From Acidobacteriota bacterium (lineage in GTDB: Bacteria; Acidobacteriota; Terriglobia; Bryobacterales; JACQDG01), in contig JACQDI010000352.1 in NCBI GenBank assembly GCA_016201195.1, forward strand, positions 1-8,030: 8,030 nt of DNA, read 5' to 3'. The first letter of the stretch is position 1; every line of letters begins with the position of its first letter. Shown piece after piece: positions 5,326 to 8,030 of the stretch. A model generated the notes under the pieces. The model was not told where the DNA came from and ran no database searches. It worked only from the letters and a program-made list of their open reading frames with translations. The position numbers were made by a program, and so were the translations under genes.

Positions 5326-6906
5326 CTACTGCGGCTCGCTCGCCGCCGGGGCAAGCACCAGCTCGACGGTCTGCTTCTTGCCCGCTCCCAGATCGACCGA
5401 CTTGCCGTAGCTTTGAAGGCGCCGCCGGACCTCGGGGTCTCCCCAATCCTCCACCGCCGGTATGGGCAGCGCGAAAACCGTGTACGCTCCGGGTGGAATC
5501 CCGGTCAGGCTGAAGGCGCCGTTCGCGTCCGTGCTAGCGCGGCGCTCGACGACGAACGCCGACTGGTTCTCCTGCGGGAACAAAGCAATCATAGCGGCGG
5601 TGACGCGGTGCCCTTGCTCGGGCGGCTTGACCACTCCGGAAAGCGTCGCCGAGTCAAACCCCACCACCACCTCGACCGGGCTCAGCGCGCCTTCCTCCGG
5701 CACCTCGATTTCCGGAGCGGGCAGGTCCTGCCCCCCTACTCGCACGGCCTTGAGATAGCCCCCTGGCGGCATCCCGCGCAGCCGGACCGAATACGTTTCG
5801 GCCGCAATCCCGCCGACCTCGAAGGCGAGGTCCGGCCCGACCCGCGCGGTTCCTCCCAGGGGCGTCCCCTCGGCCATGGCCAGCGAGATCACCATCTCGC
5901 CTTTCGGCTCCTCAGGAGGCCGGGACTCCCACACGATGCGGCCGCTGACGGTGTGCCCCACGCCTGCCACCAGGTGGACGTCGCGCAGGTCGCGGTTGGT
6001 CACTTGCACCGTGCGCGAGGAAACCAGGTGGCGGCCGGGGCGCTCCATTTTTTCGGCGACGATCTTGTAGGCCCCGGGTGGCAAGCCACGCAGGCGATAG
6101 CGTCCGTCGGGCGCCACCCCAAACTGCCGCTGTGCGAATCCGTACGCCGCGTCCAGGGGAATGGCGCGCAGCACACACGACCGGCACGGCCCGCCCGTTT
6201 CGGCATCGGCCACCACGCCGGAGACCGCGTAGCTCGCCTGCGGCCGGAACACCACATCGATCTCGGGAAGCTCCTGGCCCCAGCGCACCTCCAAAACCGC
6301 GGCCTCCGCCGGATGAACAGCAAACGGATAGTAGGCGGCGACCGCCCGCAACTCGTCCTCACCCGCCGGCATCTCCTCCGACGGCGGCATCGCTCCCACC
6401 ACGTAACGGCCCGCGGGCAAGCCGTACATGCGGTAGACGCCGCGGTCATCGGTGGCGGCGGACTCGAGGCGGGCGACGGTCCGCCGCCCGTTGAGCCAGC
6501 GGAAGCGGTACGCGGACACCTCCGCCCGCATCACCGGGCGGCCCTCCACGTCGGTCACCCGACCGGTGATAACGGCTGCGCGGTTCATCTTGATTTCGAT
6601 GCCGGTCCGGCTCTGATCTTTCTCAAGTGTGATGGGGTTAGGCCACGCCGCCGGGCGGTAACCGGTCTTCTCTGCATCGAGCGAGTAGGCGCCCGGCCGC
6701 AGCCGCCCGAACGAAAACGTCCCGTCGCCGGCCGAAAGCGTCGCCTGCCGCCAGAATTGGCCGTCGATCAGGCCCGACATCTGGACGCTCACGCCGCGCA
6801 GGGGTTCCCCGGTCTGGGCCGATACGAAGCGCCCGCTGATCGAGCCGCGCGGCTCGTCCGCCGGCGCCTGCAACAACAGCGCCGCCAGCAGCATCACCAC
6901 GCTCAT
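5326..6906 (-). CDS. Exported protein with about five carboxypeptidase-regulatory-like repeats
   Basis: A 526-residue protein with a short hydrophobic N-terminus (MSVVMLLAALLLQAPA) that probably acts as a signal peptide, although it lacks the usual basic residues before the hydrophobic stretch. The rest is a chain of about five Ig/transthyretin-like CarboxypepD_reg domains at roughly 21-108, 112-175, 226-290, 318-385 and 421-485. Each begins with a (V/I)xGxV-type strand and ends in a DxxGxFxLxGLPPGxY-type hairpin, for example DGTFSFGRLRPGAYSLDA, DRGVYRMYGLPAGRYVV and NGAFSLTGIPPGAYTVFA. Such repeats are protein- or carbohydrate-binding scaffolds and are abundant in Acidobacteria; no catalytic domain is seen. 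The only two cysteines form a CRSC pair (241, 244) in the third domain. The start at 6906 overlaps the upstream paralogue's stop (ATGA), supporting coupled translation. Likely periplasmic or surface-associated; the ligand is unknown. Confidence -1.
   Translation of the reverse strand: MSVVMLLAALLLQAPADEPRGSISGRFVSAQTGEPLRGVSVQMSGLIDGQFWRQATLSAGDGTFSFGRLRPGAYSLDAEKTGYRPAAWPNPITLEKDQSRTGIEIKMNRAAVITGRVTDVEGRPVMRAEVSAYRFRWLNGRRTVARLESAATDDRGVYRMYGLPAGRYVVGAMPPSEEMPAGEDELRAVAAYYPFAVHPAEAAVLEVRWGQELPEIDVVFRPQASYAVSGVVADAETGGPCRSCVLRAIPLDAAYGFAQRQFGVAPDGRYRLRGLPPGAYKIVAEKMERPGRHLVSSRTVQVTNRDLRDVHLVAGVGHTVSGRIVWESRPPEEPKGEMVISLAMAEGTPLGGTARVGPDLAFEVGGIAAETYSVRLRGMPPGGYLKAVRVGGQDLPAPEIEVPEEGALSPVEVVVGFDSATLSGVVKPPEQGHRVTAAMIALFPQENQSAFVVERRASTDANGAFSLTGIPPGAYTVFALPIPAVEDWGDPEVRRRLQSYGKSVDLGAGKKQTVELVLAPAASEPQ
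6903..6906 (-). other. ATGA stop-start overlap between the two paralogous repeat-protein genes
   Basis: The upstream TGA (6905-6903) and downstream ATG (6906-6904) overlap in ATGA. No strong ribosome site precedes the ATG (GGCGGTGCCGCA), so translation of the second protein probably depends on termination-reinitiation from the first. Confidence -1.
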
Positions 6907-8030
6907 TGCGGCACCGCCGTGAGTTCCACATCCACCTCCGCGGCCGGCTCGACGGCAAATCGTTTCACGGCTCGCCCCGCCTTCTCCCAGGTCTCCGGCG
7001 CGTAGAGCGAATCCACTTCCACGCTCGGCCAGGCGCAGATGCGGTATTCGCCCGGCCGCACGTCGGGCAAGGTCCAGCGCCCGCGCTGGTCCGCCTGCAC
7101 TGTGCGAAACTCAACCGGCGAACCGCTCCAGCGCGCCAGGGCCACGCGGGCGTGCGGCAGAGGACCTCCGCCATCCGGCGCCTTGGCCACCCCGGCCACG
7201 CGCCCCAGGTCGAAGACCATTTCCAACTCCACGCTGGCCGATCCGCCCTCGGTGATGGCAATCTCCGGATCCTTCTTCCAATAGGCGCCTGCGGGCGAAG
7301 CCGGCTGGATCGAATAGATCCCCGGCCACAAGCTCGAAAACTCAAACGTGTATTCTGGGGCGCGGGCGATCGCTTCGGAGCTCTGGATGTCGCCCGGGTC
7401 GGTGACGCGGAGCCGCACCTGCTCGGGCCGCGGCCGCGCCGCTGTCGCCGGAGGCAGGCCGACCCGTCCGGAGAGCGACCCCGGCCGGCCCGGCCGAACA
7501 GCGAGGTTCAGCAGGTTGCCGCGCAGCTCGATCTTGTGGCGGGCGAAAATCTTGTCTCCGCGCGCGATGCCCGTGCGCTCGGAGGCGGTGAGGATGTAAG
7601 TTCCGGCCGGCAGCCCCGTCAAGGCGAAATTTCCCTCGGCATCGACCATGCTGAAACTCGAGACACCGCCCGGGTCGCCGCTCACTGCCTGCACGTAGGC
7701 GTGGCCGAGTTGCTCGGTGTCCACCTCCAGGATCTTCCCGGCGATGCGATAGCTGGGCTCGGATCCCAGCGTCAGATCGATCCCGATAATCTCGGCGCCG
7801 GTGGTGATCTCAATCTCTTCGGCTTGGCTCTCGTCGCTGCGGCCCGGATAGTAGAGCGCCACCGCGCGCTGCTCGCCGAGGCGGCGGGTCGGCCGGGCGA
7901 GCAGGATGTAGCGGCCCGGCTCCAGGCCGTAGACACGGTAGACGCCGCGATCATCAGTGGCTGCCGTGCCGCTCGACGCCGAGCGATGACGCCCGCCGAA
8001 GTGGGTGATCCGCCACAGCCCGACCTGCAC
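6903..8030 (-). CDS. Paralogous carboxypeptidase-regulatory-repeat protein, C-terminal part (5' end outside window)
   Basis: The frame is open to the window edge, leaving 375 residues. The GTG at the very edge is not taken as the start because the sequence there (QVGLWRITHFGG) is already the middle of a repeat whose first strand is missing. About four CarboxypepD_reg-like domains are visible, ending in DRGVYRVYGLEPGRYILLA, EGNFALTGLPAGTYILTA, EYTFEFSSLWPGIYSIQPA and RGRWTLPDVRPGEYRICAWP. It aligns with the downstream 526-residue protein from the shared ATDDRGVYR-YGL segment through a YYP segment to the SY-I/V-SG/AG start of the next domain, and again at the C-terminus (a Trp/Pro-rich segment, a Glu/Arg-rich helix, then VELT/VELV). 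The two are therefore diverged tandem duplicates. Its TGA lies within the ATGA overlap at 6903-6906. No enzymatic domain is seen in this part. Confidence -1.
   Translation of the reverse strand: MQVGLWRITHFGGRHRSASSGTAATDDRGVYRVYGLEPGRYILLARPTRRLGEQRAVALYYPGRSDESQAEEIEITTGAEIIGIDLTLGSEPSYRIAGKILEVDTEQLGHAYVQAVSGDPGGVSSFSMVDAEGNFALTGLPAGTYILTASERTGIARGDKIFARHKIELRGNLLNLAVRPGRPGSLSGRVGLPPATAARPRPEQVRLRVTDPGDIQSSEAIARAPEYTFEFSSLWPGIYSIQPASPAGAYWKKDPEIAITEGGSASVELEMVFDLGRVAGVAKAPDGGGPLPHARVALARWSGSPVEFRTVQADQRGRWTLPDVRPGEYRICAWPSVEVDSLYAPETWEKAGRAVKRFAVEPAAEVDVELTAVPQ

Noticed and set aside
5281..7005. 574-codon open frame on the + strand
   Set aside because: It lies antisense to the exported repeat protein and aldolase genes, is rich in His, Arg, Pro and Gly, and has no domain; long antisense frames are common in GC-rich DNA.

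Overview
The window is GC-rich, densely coded DNA of the kind seen in soil Acidobacteria of the Solibacter/Bryobacter group. That placement rests on recognition: tandem exported proteins built from carboxypeptidase-regulatory-like repeats, next to sugar-acid enzymes and an unnamed protein family that I associate with Solibacter-like bacteria and Planctomycetes. No rRNA, tRNA, CRISPR array or complete insertion sequence is visible.

Layout: (1) Bases 1-1644, + strand: the C-terminal part of an unnamed conserved protein, coupled by a TAATG overlap to an SMP-30/gluconolactonase-type lactonase. This block ends in a perfect 22-nt palindrome (1665-1686). (2) Bases 1811-2481, + strand: a VapBC toxin-antitoxin pair, also joined by a TAATG overlap, with a candidate operator and core promoter directly before the antitoxin start. 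(3) Bases 2595-4040, + strand: a B12-binding-domain radical SAM enzyme with its own promoter-like sequence directly before its start. (4) Bases 4041-4388: about 350 bases with no convincing gene but with a 12-of-13 inverted repeat, then a second perfect palindrome (4389-4408). (5) Bases 8030-4431, - strand: two tandem paralogous multi-repeat exported proteins (ATGA overlap), then a DapA-superfamily aldolase starting 10 bases after the second one.

The outer blocks converge on the middle. They carry a lactonase and a Schiff-base aldolase, two activities that fit a route breaking down sugar acids; the dehydratase expected between them is not in the window. The middle segment (vapBC plus radical SAM gene) looks like accessory material. 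It lies between two hairpins that share the loop and closing pairs GCA-AAUU-UGC, each placed 20-22 bases after the stop codon of the block it follows. Its two transcription units share a near-identical TTACAnTACAA box directly before the ATG, which suggests leaderless mRNAs. I do not see a convincing new multi-gene system. The paired hairpins, the shared leaderless-type box and the gene-free structured stretch are the parts most worth checking.
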